The notes: a model not told the origin generated them from the sequence alone. A DNA stretch of 64,000 bases from CAYWMD01 sp964458575 (GCA_964458575.1 CAYWMD010000004.1:1-64000); one strand, 5' to 3'; positions 50,532 through 59,851 are shown, numbered from the stretch's first letter. Translations and numbers: made by a program.

Positions 50532-50998
50532 CCAACGATCCGCCTGCCAATCACGAACTGGACCGCTTTCGCCAGTTGATGACCGGCGCACTGGATCATG
50601 AGTTGTCGCCGGAAGAACAGGCTGAGTTCGAGCAAATGCTGGTCGCGTTGCCGGAACGCCGAAACGAATGGAATGAACATCGCCAATTGAAGGAGATCAC
50701 GATGCAACTAAAATTCACCAATCCGCCGGAAGAAGTCTGGGACCGTTACTGGATCGGCGTCTATAATCGCATCGAGCGCCGCGCCGCGTGGATTCTGGTT
50801 TCGCTCGGCGCGATGGTGGTGTTGTTCTTTGCCGGATACAAAGCCGTGGAATCCTTGCTAGCTGACGCGCAGACGCCGTGGCTGGTCAAAGGCGGCATCC
50901 TCGCGCTGCTGGCGGGCGGCGTGATTCTTTTTGTTTCGGTTCTGCGGGAAAAATTGTTCACCAGAAAAACGGACAAATACCGGGAGGTTCAAAGATGA
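50528..50998 (+). CDS. Probable membrane anti-sigma factor
   Basis: This 156-residue protein has a head with LDRFRQLMTGALDHELSPEE, a helix pattern like the cytoplasmic part of anti-sigma factors but without the zinc-binding His/Cys set, and two hydrophobic segments (about 88-105 and 121-139). Position and four-base overlap with the ECF gene support the role. The next gene starts four bases before its stop. Confidence 0.7.
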   Translation: MTNDPPANHELDRFRQLMTGALDHELSPEEQAEFEQMLVALPERRNEWNEHRQLKEITMQLKFTNPPEEVWDRYWIGVYNRIERRAAWILVSLGAMVVLFFAGYKAVESLLADAQTPWLVKGGILALLAGGVILFVSVLREKLFTRKTDKYREVQR

Positions 50999-51330
50999 TC
51001 ACGACCACTTCGAGCACGCTTGCCGGGAAACGCGTCGTCAAGACGCTAGGCATGGTCACGGGCAACTCGGTGCGCGCCCGCCACGTCGGCAAGGACATTC
51101 TCGCCGTTTTCAAAAACATCGTCGGCGGCGAGATCGAGGAATACACCAAGCTGCTGGCCGAATCGCGCGAACAATCGCTCGACCGCATGATCGCCCGCGC
51201 AACGGAACTCGGGGCGAATGCCGTCGTGGACGTGCGCTTTGGTACCAGCCAGATCATGGGCGCCGCGGCGGAAATTCTCGCTTACGGCACTGCGGTCGTT
51301 GTTGCGGACGACCCGGGAAAATCAGTTTGA
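50995..51330 (+). CDS. YbjQ family (DUF74) protein
   Basis: This 111-residue protein has the YbjQ pattern: MVTGNSVRARHVGKDILAVF, GGEIEEYTKLLAESREQSLD, RMIARATELGANAVVDVRF and MGAAAEILAYGTAVVV. YbjQ proteins form ring-like pentamers; their function is unsettled and heavy-metal binding has been suggested. It is the third gene of the sigma operon, so it is probably part of its response. Confidence 0.9.
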   Translation: MITTTSSTLAGKRVVKTLGMVTGNSVRARHVGKDILAVFKNIVGGEIEEYTKLLAESREQSLDRMIARATELGANAVVDVRFGTSQIMGAAAEILAYGTAVVVADDPGKSV

Positions 51331-51355
51331 ACGCGTGAGAGGAAAGGGAGCGGGC

Positions 51356-52693
51356 ATGAAAACATCATCCATTGCGCTCGGATTAGTCGGGTTGTTGTTC
51401 CTCGCCGCGTCCGGATGGAGCGACCAGACCGGCCAGCCATCCGCCGCGGTATCCATTGCCGAAAAGTTTGTTGACCGGCTGGCGAAGGAAGACTTCGCCG
51501 GAGCGGTCGCGCCGTTTGACGCCACCATGAAACACGCGATGCCCGAAGCCAAAATGCGCGAGACCTGGCAGACGCTGGCGAAACAAGCAGGCCCATTCAA
51601 GCAGCAGCTGGGAACACGCACGATGCAGCAGGTTGGATTCGACATTGTCTTCGTCACCTGCGAATTCGAACGCGCCATCCTCGACATCAAGGTTGTGTTC
51701 AATAGCGAGAATCAAATCAACGGCCTTTGGTTTGTTCCGGGCAAACGGCCCACGCCGGATGCCGCCGCTCCGGTCCTGCCGAAAGCGGTCCACGAAACCG
51801 CAGTGAGAATCGGCGACGGCGAATGGGCGTTGCCCGGCACGCTCACAACGCCAGCGACGGGCGCGGGTCCGTGGCCGGCGGTCGTGTTGGTTCACGGCTC
51901 CGGGCCGCAGGACCGCGACGAAACGGTCGGCATGAACAAACCGTTCCGCGATCTGGCCTGGGGCCTGGCGGCGAAGGGAATTGCGGTGCTGCGATATGAC
52001 AAAGCGACAAAAGCTTTCCCGAATCGCTTCCTCAACATGCGCGGAATGACCGTGAAGGAGGAAACCATTGATGACGCCATCAAAGCGGTTCAGCGATTGC
52101 GCAAGAACGGCGGGATTGATCCGAACCGCATTTTCGTCGCGGGTCACAGTCTCGGCGGCATGGTCGCGCCGCGGATTGGCTCGGCGGATTCAAAGATCGC
52201 CGGTTTGGTCATCCTTGCCGGTTCAACGCGGCCGTTGGAGGAGATCATCCTTCAGCAAACGCGCTATCTGCTGTCGCTGGACGGCGATTTTTCATCCGCC
52301 GACCAGAAGCGATTCGCGGAAGTGGAAACCGAGATGAACAAAGTGCGAAACCTCACGTCCGCCGACTCGAATTCCACCCGCCTGATTTTCAGCGCGCCAC
52401 CGTCCTACTGGCTCGACCTGCGGCAATACGACCCGCCCGCCGCCGCCGCGAAGCTGAAACAGCGAGTTCTCATCGTGCAAGGCGAACGTGACTATCAAGC
52501 CACGCTGGCGGATTTTGACGGTTGGAAGAAGAAGTTGAGTTCCCGCCCGAACGTCACCTTCAAACTCTACCCGAAGCTCAACCACCTGTTCATCGCCGGC
52601 GAGGGCAAAAGCGCGCCCGCCGAATACGAACAACCGGGCCGCGTGTCCGAGGAGGTGACCAACGATATCGCGGATTGGATTTTGCAGCAGTGA
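51356..52693 (+). CDS. Secreted alpha/beta hydrolase with N-terminal DUF3887-like domain
   Basis: This 445-residue protein has a signal peptide (MKTSSIALGLVGLLFLAASG). A DUF3887-like region (about 33-125, AEKFVDRLAKEDFAGAVAPF) is followed by an alpha/beta hydrolase: VVLVHGSGPQDRDET (oxyanion side), FVAGHSLGGMVAP with the serine, VLIVQGERDYQAT with the acid and LYPKLNHLF with the histidine. It is likely an acyl or peptide esterase. A purine-rich GAGAGGAAAGGGAG precedes the start, 25 bp after ybjQ, so it belongs to the sigma operon. Confidence 0.87.
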   Translation: MKTSSIALGLVGLLFLAASGWSDQTGQPSAAVSIAEKFVDRLAKEDFAGAVAPFDATMKHAMPEAKMRETWQTLAKQAGPFKQQLGTRTMQQVGFDIVFVTCEFERAILDIKVVFNSENQINGLWFVPGKRPTPDAAAPVLPKAVHETAVRIGDGEWALPGTLTTPATGAGPWPAVVLVHGSGPQDRDETVGMNKPFRDLAWGLAAKGIAVLRYDKATKAFPNRFLNMRGMTVKEETIDDAIKAVQRLRKNGGIDPNRIFVAGHSLGGMVAPRIGSADSKIAGLVILAGSTRPLEEIILQQTRYLLSLDGDFSSADQKRFAEVETEMNKVRNLTSADSNSTRLIFSAPPSYWLDLRQYDPPAAAAKLKQRVLIVQGERDYQATLADFDGWKKKLSSRPNVTFKLYPKLNHLFIAGEGKSAPAEYEQPGRVSEEVTNDIADWILQQ

Positions 52694-52722
52694 TGTTGAT
52701 TGGAAAAGCCGCGCCAACCGGA

Positions 52723-53970
52723 TCAACGCCCGTACCATTCGCACAAACGGGCGATGTCATCCCGGTGATTGAGTAGTTGGACCCGCCAGCGCAGGTACGG
52801 CGTGTGACTGTAATGGTGGTCAACCATGGAGATCGCCCGCTCAATGTCCGCATCCGCCAAACTCGTCCGGTGATCGCTGGCCGCCCGCCACCGGCCCAAC
52901 CAGATGATCACCGGATACAATAGCGCCAGATTGCGAAACCCTTCAATCAAAGGCCGGTCGTGAAACGCAGCGCCACAGAAATGCAGGCTCTGAACTTTCA
53001 TCCGAAAGAACCGGGTTAACGTCGCTTCGCTCGCCGGGGAGAGCGGTCCAAAGGATTTTTCGAGCAGGGAGAAGGGAACGCTCGCCCGACCGTGGCCCAA
53101 TCCAGGCGCGCGCCCCCTGCCGAACGCAAATCGCAAACTTGCGCCGAGCATTTTTCGTCGGAAACGGCCCGGTGCGCTTCGGTCTGGCATCGTCACATCG
53201 CGGGCCTGTTCCAGCACCAACAGCCGCAGAAACAACCGGCCGAACCGGCTTGGCTTCGGGGACGATTCCGGCCGTGCCGGAACTTTGCGGGTCGCATTCT
53301 GCACCAAAGCTTCCAGGATTTCGTCCGCATCCGAACCGCCGATCTGGTCCAGGCATCCCTTCTCCACCGCTCGCAGCCAGTGCAGCGAGCGCAACAGTTT
53401 GAGGGCCACGGGCATCTCTGCCGTCGCCAGCGAGTGGTCGAGCCATTGGACAAATCGGAGAAAGTCAGGCCATTCGGCGACGGTCGCCTCGAGCACCGGT
53501 GGTGGCGAACCTTCCTCGTAATCGTCCGGCACGACCAGTTTGGCCAGCCTTTGAATTACCGACCGCTGCTCCGCCAGTGGTCGGCCCCGATTCGCCACTG
53601 CGGACGGACAATCAAACCGCAATCCGACCACCAGCTTCTTCCCTGCCGGGTGGATGACCAGAGGGTATAATCGGCACGCCAGCGGCTTGGCGTCCTCGCC
53701 GAACTTTGCGTGAATCCGGCAGCGGCCCGAGGCATCGAGAAACACGCACGCCCCGTCGTCGTGGTGTCCCAACCGAAAACCACTTCCTTCCGGCAAGATC
53801 ATCGCGGTTGGATCCACCCCGTCCGCCGGAGTCCAGTTCTGTTTTTCCAGCCGTTGCTTCTCCGCCGGGGAAAGCGCGATGAGCAGTCCACCCCGGCAGC
53901 AATCGGTGCAGCCGTGACAGCTCCAGTTTTGCAACGCTGGGATCTCGATTTGTGGAATTTTCTGTGCCAC
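52723..53970 (-). CDS. YkgJ family cysteine-cluster protein
   Basis: This 415-residue protein starts at GTG 53970. The N-terminus has WSCHGCTDCCRGG (C18, C21, C24, C25) and later CVFLDASGRCRIH and PLACRLYPLV, the cysteine set of the YkgJ/Fe-S or zinc cluster family. The remaining 280 residues are helical and unassigned. It is longer than most YkgJ proteins (about 120-250). It faces the previous gene convergently and the next divergently. Confidence 0.85.
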   Translation of the reverse strand: MAQKIPQIEIPALQNWSCHGCTDCCRGGLLIALSPAEKQRLEKQNWTPADGVDPTAMILPEGSGFRLGHHDDGACVFLDASGRCRIHAKFGEDAKPLACRLYPLVIHPAGKKLVVGLRFDCPSAVANRGRPLAEQRSVIQRLAKLVVPDDYEEGSPPPVLEATVAEWPDFLRFVQWLDHSLATAEMPVALKLLRSLHWLRAVEKGCLDQIGGSDADEILEALVQNATRKVPARPESSPKPSRFGRLFLRLLVLEQARDVTMPDRSAPGRFRRKMLGASLRFAFGRGRAPGLGHGRASVPFSLLEKSFGPLSPASEATLTRFFRMKVQSLHFCGAAFHDRPLIEGFRNLALLYPVIIWLGRWRAASDHRTSLADADIERAISMVDHHYSHTPYLRWRVQLLNHRDDIARLCEWYGR

Positions 53971-54096
53971 GGCCCCGGGATGTTCGGTTTCCAGGTCAGG
54001 GAATCAAGCATTTACGTTTCAACGCCTGCCATCCGTGTCCGGATCGGCGCATAATCTTGTCACCTTTCTGCTCTTACCAACCACTGATACGGTGAT

Positions 54097-55728
54097 ATGA
54101 TAACCACCAGAGTTATGAATGGGGCGGATACAACCGATGCCGAACTGGTCAGCGCGAGCCTGACGGGAAATCGCGATGCTTTCGGACGCATTGTGACGCG
54201 GTATCAATCGCTGATTTGTTCGCTGGCGTACAGCGCCACGGGTTGCCTAGGTCAGAGTGAAGACCTGGCGCAGGAAACCTTCATCACGGCGTGGCGGCAT
54301 CTTCGCCATTTGCGCGAGCCGGGCAAACTGCGCGCGTGGCTGTGCGGCATCGCGCGCAATCGCATCAACAGCAGCCTGCGCCGCGAAGGCCGCGAGCCGA
54401 TCCGCACCGCCGAGCCGCTGGACACCGTCCACGACGCGCCCGCGCCGGAACCGCTGCCGACCGATCACGCGATCACCAAGGAGGAGGAAGCCATCCTCTG
54501 GCGTTCACTCGAACGCATTCCCGAAATTTACCGCGAGCCGCTGGTTCTTTTCTACCGCGAACAACAGTCCATTGAACGCGTGGCAGCGGAACTTGAACTA
54601 TCCGAAGACGCCGTGAAACAGCGGCTCTCCCGCGGGCGCAAGCTGTTGCACGAACAGGTGCTGGCATTTGTCGAAGGCACATTGGCGCGCACAAATCCGG
54701 GCAAAGCCTTCACCCTGGGCGTGATCGCAGCCCTGCCGTTGTTTGCGACTTCGGCCAGCGCGGCCACGGTCGGAGCAACCGCCATCAAAGGGAGCAGCGC
54801 GGCAAAAGCGTCGGCGTTGCTTGGTTTTTCGGGCGTTATCCTCGGTCCTTTGGCGGGCATTTTGGGCGCATGGTTGGGAGTCAAGACCAGCCTTGCCAAT
54901 GCGGAAAGCGAACGGGAACGCCAGTTCATCCGCCGAACCAGCAAGCTGTCCTTGGGTCTCATCATCGCTTTTTGCGCGACGATGTTCAGTTTGATTTTCA
55001 TCACCGACCGGTTTTGGAAAAATCATCCACTGACGATTACCATCGGGTTGATCACGTTGAGCCTTGGTTACATCGTGGCGTTGTTTGTGCAAATCATACG
55101 GCACAACCGCCAGCTCCGACAAATTCGCGCGGAAGAAGCCGCCGCGGGCAGGGCCGAGCCAAGCGTTTCCCGCACGACTTTTCAATTCGAGTATCGCAGC
55201 AAGTGGACGCTGCTCGGCCTGCCATTGGTTCATGCGTGTTGTGGTCCGGCGCCGGATGGCAAGCGGCGCATCGCCAAAGGCTGGATCGCCTATGGCGACA
55301 TCGCTTGCGGCGTCGTTGCGTTCGGTGGGGTAGCCATCGGCATCGTCAGTGTCGGCGGCGCGGCGTTCGGGCTGGTGGGGATTGGCGGCGTGGCGTTGGG
55401 ATTGTTTGCGTTCGCGGGTTGCGGGATTGGCTATTGGGCGATGGGCGGTTGCGCGCTGGGTTATCTTGCTTTCGGTGGCTCGGCGCTGGGCTGGCACGCC
55501 GCAATGGGGGGCGCAGCGGTGGCCCATGATTTTGCCTTGGGCGGCGCGGCGTTCGCGCCCCATGCCAACGACGCGGTCGCGTCGGCCACCGTTCAAAACA
55601 TGGGGTTTTTCCAAAACGCAAAGCTCATCATGGCCAATGCGAGCCTGTTGATCTGGTTGCCGGTGGTCATGCTGATCTGGCAGGCGCTACGGGTTCAAAA
55701 GCGGAGCGCGCAAAGCGAACCGTTGTGA
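54097..55728 (+). CDS. ECF sigma factor fused to membrane C-terminal domain with ten-residue glycine repeats
   Basis: This 543-residue protein has region 2 (about 28-90, FGRIVTRYQSLICSLAYSA, DLAQETFITAWRHL) and region 4 (133-190, ITKEEEAILWRSLERIPEIY, ELELSEDAVKQRLSRGRKL). Helices follow near 205-262, 283-303 and 312-334. From about 401 to 470 ten-residue repeats occur (GGVAIGIVSV, GGAAFGLVGI, GGVALGLFAF, GGCALGYLAF, GGSALGWHAA), then a last helix. The membrane tail is covalently joined and presumably tethers the sigma factor. No separate anti-sigma gene is nearby. Related ECF-membrane fusions are known in Planctomycetes and Acidobacteria; the repeat type is unusual. Confidence 0.87.
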   Translation: MITTRVMNGADTTDAELVSASLTGNRDAFGRIVTRYQSLICSLAYSATGCLGQSEDLAQETFITAWRHLRHLREPGKLRAWLCGIARNRINSSLRREGREPIRTAEPLDTVHDAPAPEPLPTDHAITKEEEAILWRSLERIPEIYREPLVLFYREQQSIERVAAELELSEDAVKQRLSRGRKLLHEQVLAFVEGTLARTNPGKAFTLGVIAALPLFATSASAATVGATAIKGSSAAKASALLGFSGVILGPLAGILGAWLGVKTSLANAESERERQFIRRTSKLSLGLIIAFCATMFSLIFITDRFWKNHPLTITIGLITLSLGYIVALFVQIIRHNRQLRQIRAEEAAAGRAEPSVSRTTFQFEYRSKWTLLGLPLVHACCGPAPDGKRRIAKGWIAYGDIACGVVAFGGVAIGIVSVGGAAFGLVGIGGVALGLFAFAGCGIGYWAMGGCALGYLAFGGSALGWHAAMGGAAVAHDFALGGAAFAPHANDAVASATVQNMGFFQNAKLIMANASLLIWLPVVMLIWQALRVQKRSAQSEPL

Positions 55729-55793
55729 ACTAAAGTTACGACGGCAGGGGAGAGGGTCTTGCCTTTCCTTCCGGTAGCGTTACGCTCGCTTGG

Positions 55794-56561
55794 GTGAGCG
55801 CTTTCTCACAAGCGGATTCTTCGGGGACGACAGGGGTCAACTCGCCAGCACCGGGGGTTTTCGTGACCACCCATTGGTCCGTGGTGCTGTCCGCCCAGGA
55901 ACGGGATTCCGCCCGGTCGGATGCCGCGCTGGAGACGCTTTGCCGCACGTATTGGTTTCCGCTCTACGCCTTCGCCCGGCGGCAGGGTCACACGGCGCAT
56001 GACGCGCAGGATTTGACCCAGGAGTTTTTCGCGCGGTTGCTGAAAAAGGAATACCTCAAATCCGCGGAACGGGAGAAGGGCCGGTTTCGCACCTTCCTGC
56101 TCGTCGCGCTGAAGCGTTTTCTCGCCAACGAATGGGACCGCCAGCACGCGCAGAAACGCGGCGGATTTGCGACCGTGGTGTCCATTGATCAGGAACTGGC
56201 CGAGTCGCGTTTCGCGTCCGAACCGACGCACAACCTGCAACCCGATGTGCTCTTTGACCGGCAGTGGGCGATGACCCTGCTCGAGCGCACGATGTCGCAA
56301 TTGCAGGACGAATACCTGACCAGTGGACGGGCCCGGCTGTTTGAACTCCTGCAAGGCTGTCTCGCCCGGGATGAATCGGCCCTGCCTTACGCGGAAATTG
56401 CGGCACGGCTTAATCTGACCGAGGCCGCCGTGAAGATGGCCGTGCAAAGGCTGCGCGCACGCTATCGCGAAATTCTGCGCGAGCAAATCGCCGGCACCGT
56501 TTCGTCGCCGGCAGAAATCGAGGAGGAAATCCGCCATTTGTTTTCGACTTTCGGGCCATGA
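55794..56561 (+). CDS. ECF sigma factor of the kinase-linked type
   Basis: The protein is 255 residues from GTG 55794. It has the ECF core without extra domains: VVLSAQERDSARSDAALETL, YWFPLYAFARRQGHTAHDAQ, DLTQEFFARLLKKEYL, and a region 4 with ALPYAEIAARLNLTEAAVKM, AVQRLRARYREIL. Sigma factors of this type are usually encoded beside Ser/Thr kinases, and the next gene 196 bp on is one, so phosphorylation may control it. The first 20 residues are Ser/Thr-rich. Confidence 0.88.
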   Translation: MSAFSQADSSGTTGVNSPAPGVFVTTHWSVVLSAQERDSARSDAALETLCRTYWFPLYAFARRQGHTAHDAQDLTQEFFARLLKKEYLKSAEREKGRFRTFLLVALKRFLANEWDRQHAQKRGGFATVVSIDQELAESRFASEPTHNLQPDVLFDRQWAMTLLERTMSQLQDEYLTSGRARLFELLQGCLARDESALPYAEIAARLNLTEAAVKMAVQRLRARYREILREQIAGTVSSPAEIEEEIRHLFSTFGP

Positions 56562-56580
56562 AACCGGAGTATGGTAGGGG

Positions 56581-56629
56581 CGCGGACAGCCTTGTCCGCG
56601 CGCGGCGTTGGCGTTCAGGCTTCAGCCTG
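56581..56629. repeat. Two REP-like hairpins
   Basis: CGCGGACA-GCCT-TGTCCGCG at 56581-56600 is a perfect 8-bp stem, and CAGGCT-TC-AGCCTG (56616-56629) follows. Its four-base loop ends in CCT, as at 6924 and 24324. It lies in the gap between the sigma gene and the kinase gene. Confidence 0.6.
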
Positions 56630-56757
56630 TCAGGCGGGAACCAACTGAAGCTTGAACACCACCTCGCGGACAAAGCCGCCCGCGCTCAGCGAAATTCCCG
56701 CAAAGAAGCCGCGTTACCTTTCGCCAATTCAGCTTAAGAAGAGGGCGGAACGAGAAT

Positions 56758-59700
56758 ATGGCTGAAGCATCAAAAGAAGATTTGGCGAAACGCAAGTGCC
56801 CGCAATGCGGCGCGGAACTTCCGGCCAACCAACCGCCGGAACTCTGCCCCAGATGCCTGCTCCTGGCCGGCCTGGGCACGCAGCCCGTTGCCGGGCCGGA
56901 GGGAACCGCCGTGCTGCCCGCGGCGAAAGCCAGCGCCCGGGGCCTCCCGCAGCCCGGTGACAAATTCGGCCATTACCGAATCGTCCGCCTCCTGGGCGCC
57001 GGCGGCATGGGCGCGGCCTTCGAGGCCGATGACCTGGAAACCGGCCGCCATGTGGCGCTCAAGGTCCTGAGTCACACGCTGGATTCGCCCGACGCGCGCG
57101 AGCGTTTTTTTCGCGAAGGCCGCCTCGCCGCTTCCATCAACCATCCGAACAGTGTTTATGTTTTTGGCACGGAGGAAATCGCCGGCACCCCGGTCATTGC
57201 GATGGAACTGATGTCGGGCGGAACGCTGCAAGACCGGGTGAACGCGCGCGGGCCGGTGCCGGTCGGCGAGGCCGTGGATGCCGTGTTGCAGATCATCGCC
57301 GGCCTCGAAGCCGCCCAGCGCATCGGCATCCTGCATCGCGATGTCAAACCGTCGAATTGCTTCCGCGATGCCGACGGCACCGTCAAGATCGGCGACTTCG
57401 GCCTTTCAATTTCCACCGCCGTCCGCACCGAACCGGCGCTGACATCGGCGGGCGAATTTCTGGGCACGCCGGCCTTCTGTTCGCCCGAGCAATTGCGCGG
57501 CGATGAACTCAACGCGCGCTCGGACATGTATTCGGTCGGCGCGACGTTGTTCTATTTGCTGACCGGACGCACGCCGTTTGACGGGAAGCATGTCGTGCAA
57601 CTGCTCGCCACCGTGCTGGAGCAACCCACGCCTTCCCCGCGGAAGTTTCGGCCGGAACTGCCTCCCACGCTGGCCAGGATCATTGTGCGTTGTCTGGAAA
57701 AGCAACCGGGCGAGCGATTCAAAAACTATCAGGACCTCGCCCGCGCGTTGACGCCTTACGGATCGGCGGCGCCCACACCGGCGACGCTGGGGCTGCGGTT
57801 TGTGGCCGGCGTCGTGGATCATCTCATCCTGAGCGCCGTGTTCATGCTTTGCTTGTTGCCGCAGCTCGACGACTGGGAGGGCTTCGGCAACCTGACGAGG
57901 TTGAACTCCTCCACGGCTGCGATTCTGGCACTGGCCGGTTTTTCCAGCATGCTGTTCTATTTCTCCGTGTTCGAAGGTTTCTGGGGCTTTACCGCGGGCA
58001 AAGCCCTCTGCCGGTTGCGGGTGGTGCGGCCGGACAAAAGCCCGCCAGGTTTCCCGCGCGCCCTCCTGCGCGCGGCAATCTATGTCGGACTGCCCGTGCT
58101 TCCCTACTGGCTCTTTTTCGGATTCAACTTCAAGGCGTATCTCAGCAGCACCCTGCCGGTTCAATACTCGATGTCGTTCCTGTTCTACGCACTTCTGGCC
58201 CTGCTTTTTTGCACGGCGCGCCGGCGAAACGGTTTTGCCGCCTGGCAGGATCTTGCGACGAACACGCGCGTGATCGCGCGAGCCGCCCTCGTTTCGCGAC
58301 CGGTGATGGCCACGATTGAGCTGCCGGCTGCCGCAACGCAAGGCGGCATCATGGTCGGACCGTATCACGTGCTGGAAACGCTGGAGAAGTCTGCGCACGA
58401 AGAATGGCTGCTGGGTTACGATTTACGCCTGCTGCGCAAGGTGTGGATTCGCACCGCGCCACCCGGCACGCCCGCCGTGCCGGCGACTCTGCGGAACATC
58501 GGCCGCGTCGGGCGGCTGCGCTGGCTCGCGGGACGGCGAACACCCGAGGAAAACTGGGATGCCTTTGAAGCGGCGAACGGAAAGCCGTTGCTGGCGCTCA
58601 TCCTGACCCGCCAACCGTGGGGCCGGGTGCGGTTCTGGCTGCACGACCTGGCCACCGAAATCTCCGCCGCGGAAAAGGACGGCACGTTGCCGCCAGTGCT
58701 GGCCTTGGATCGGGTTTGGATCACGGCGGATGGCCGGGCCAAGCTGCTGGATTTTCCCGCGCCAGGCGTCGCGGCAGGCATCTTGCCGCCCCGACAGTCG
58801 CCAGAAAACTCCGCGCACTTTGAGCTGCCGCCGGTTCGTCCGCCAAGCGTGACACCCGGCGTCACGGATTTCCTCGGCGCCGTCGCCGCCGCTTCGCTCG
58901 CCGGTTGGCGGGAGGCCAGTCCGGAATCAGTGGGGAAGGTTCCCGTTCCGCTGCCACTCCACGCCCGTGCATTCTTGAAAACGCTGCCCCAACTTTCCGG
59001 CGCGGCGGGCGTGATCGCGGCGCTCGAATCCTTGCTCGCCAAAGCGGCCGAGGTCTCCCGTTTGCGCCGCGCGGCGGTGGTGGCGGGTTGCCTCGCGTTT
59101 CCGACCATGGCCGGTATTGGAATCTTCTTCGGATTCAAAATGCTGGATCAGTGGCAGCGCACCAATCCCGGCGTGATGGAGTTGGGCCAATTGCTGCAAC
59201 AACGTAGCGCGATGCGGTTTTGGAACAAGAACGCGCGCGGGCCGACCGACCGACAACTGGCCATCCACATCGCCAGTCATTATCGCGCCACCATCACCAA
59301 CGAAGCCGTCTGGTCGAGCACGTTCGCCCTGGCCATGATCAAAGGGGAAGCACGCGCGTTCGCCGAACGGAGTCTGGTCGAGCACGCGGCACCCACGGAA
59401 AAGGAAATCGCCGATGCCGGGGCCGCAGTCACGCCGTTTCTGCCCAACCGCAACCTCTTCGCCACGGTGAGACAACCGTCGCTCCCATTGGTGATTCTCA
59501 GCATCACCCTGGGAGTTTATGTGGCGGTCCCGGCCTTGCTGGCTGCGGCGGCCTTTCGCGGCGGCCTCGTCTTGCTGCTCGCCGGCGTGACCTTTGTCCG
59601 GCGCGACGGAATTCGAGCGTCGCGTTTGCGAGTGTTCTGGCGCGGGCTGCTGACTTGGAGTCCGTTGTTGCTCGGGCTGGTGATCGTGATTCTGTCGCAC

Positions 59701-59832
59701 AAACCCGCCGGTGACTTGCTGGCGGCGGTGCTGGCTTCGTTGCCCATTGCGGGGCTGACTTTGGTTTCGTTGCTCCTGCCCAAACGCGGCCTAGCCGACC
59801 GGCTCGCCGGCACCTGGCCGGTGCCGCGCTAG
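56758..59832 (+). CDS. Zinc-ribbon Ser/Thr kinase-RDD-pseudokinase-RDD protein
   Basis: This 1024-residue protein has a zinc ribbon (CPQCG 14-18, CPRC 30-33). An active-looking kinase domain (about 71-335) has the glycine loop GAGGMG, K102, HRDVKPSN (193-200) and DFGLS (213-217). An RDD-type membrane domain follows (about 344-505, starting LGLRFVAGVVDHLI). A second kinase-like region (about 533-740) reads LDRVWITADGRAKLLDFPAPG, without HRD or DFG, so it is a pseudokinase. The last part has helices and ends with KRGLADRLAGTWPVP, as an RDD end. It probably phosphorylates the sigma factor upstream; the RDD parts anchor it. Confidence 0.9.
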   Translation: MAEASKEDLAKRKCPQCGAELPANQPPELCPRCLLLAGLGTQPVAGPEGTAVLPAAKASARGLPQPGDKFGHYRIVRLLGAGGMGAAFEADDLETGRHVALKVLSHTLDSPDARERFFREGRLAASINHPNSVYVFGTEEIAGTPVIAMELMSGGTLQDRVNARGPVPVGEAVDAVLQIIAGLEAAQRIGILHRDVKPSNCFRDADGTVKIGDFGLSISTAVRTEPALTSAGEFLGTPAFCSPEQLRGDELNARSDMYSVGATLFYLLTGRTPFDGKHVVQLLATVLEQPTPSPRKFRPELPPTLARIIVRCLEKQPGERFKNYQDLARALTPYGSAAPTPATLGLRFVAGVVDHLILSAVFMLCLLPQLDDWEGFGNLTRLNSSTAAILALAGFSSMLFYFSVFEGFWGFTAGKALCRLRVVRPDKSPPGFPRALLRAAIYVGLPVLPYWLFFGFNFKAYLSSTLPVQYSMSFLFYALLALLFCTARRRNGFAAWQDLATNTRVIARAALVSRPVMATIELPAAATQGGIMVGPYHVLETLEKSAHEEWLLGYDLRLLRKVWIRTAPPGTPAVPATLRNIGRVGRLRWLAGRRTPEENWDAFEAANGKPLLALILTRQPWGRVRFWLHDLATEISAAEKDGTLPPVLALDRVWITADGRAKLLDFPAPGVAAGILPPRQSPENSAHFELPPVRPPSVTPGVTDFLGAVAAASLAGWREASPESVGKVPVPLPLHARAFLKTLPQLSGAAGVIAALESLLAKAAEVSRLRRAAVVAGCLAFPTMAGIGIFFGFKMLDQWQRTNPGVMELGQLLQQRSAMRFWNKNARGPTDRQLAIHIASHYRATITNEAVWSSTFALAMIKGEARAFAERSLVEHAAPTEKEIADAGAAVTPFLPNRNLFATVRQPSLPLVILSITLGVYVAVPALLAAAAFRGGLVLLLAGVTFVRRDGIRASRLRVFWRGLLTWSPLLLGLVIVILSHKPAGDLLAAVLASLPIAGLTLVSLLLPKRGLADRLAGTWPVPR

Positions 59833-59851
59833 CCCGAAACCGGATGCATCT

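Noticed and set aside
53092..53670. Plus-strand open frame opposite the YkgJ gene
   Set aside because: Antisense to a protein with the CxxCxxCC cluster; no motif of its own.
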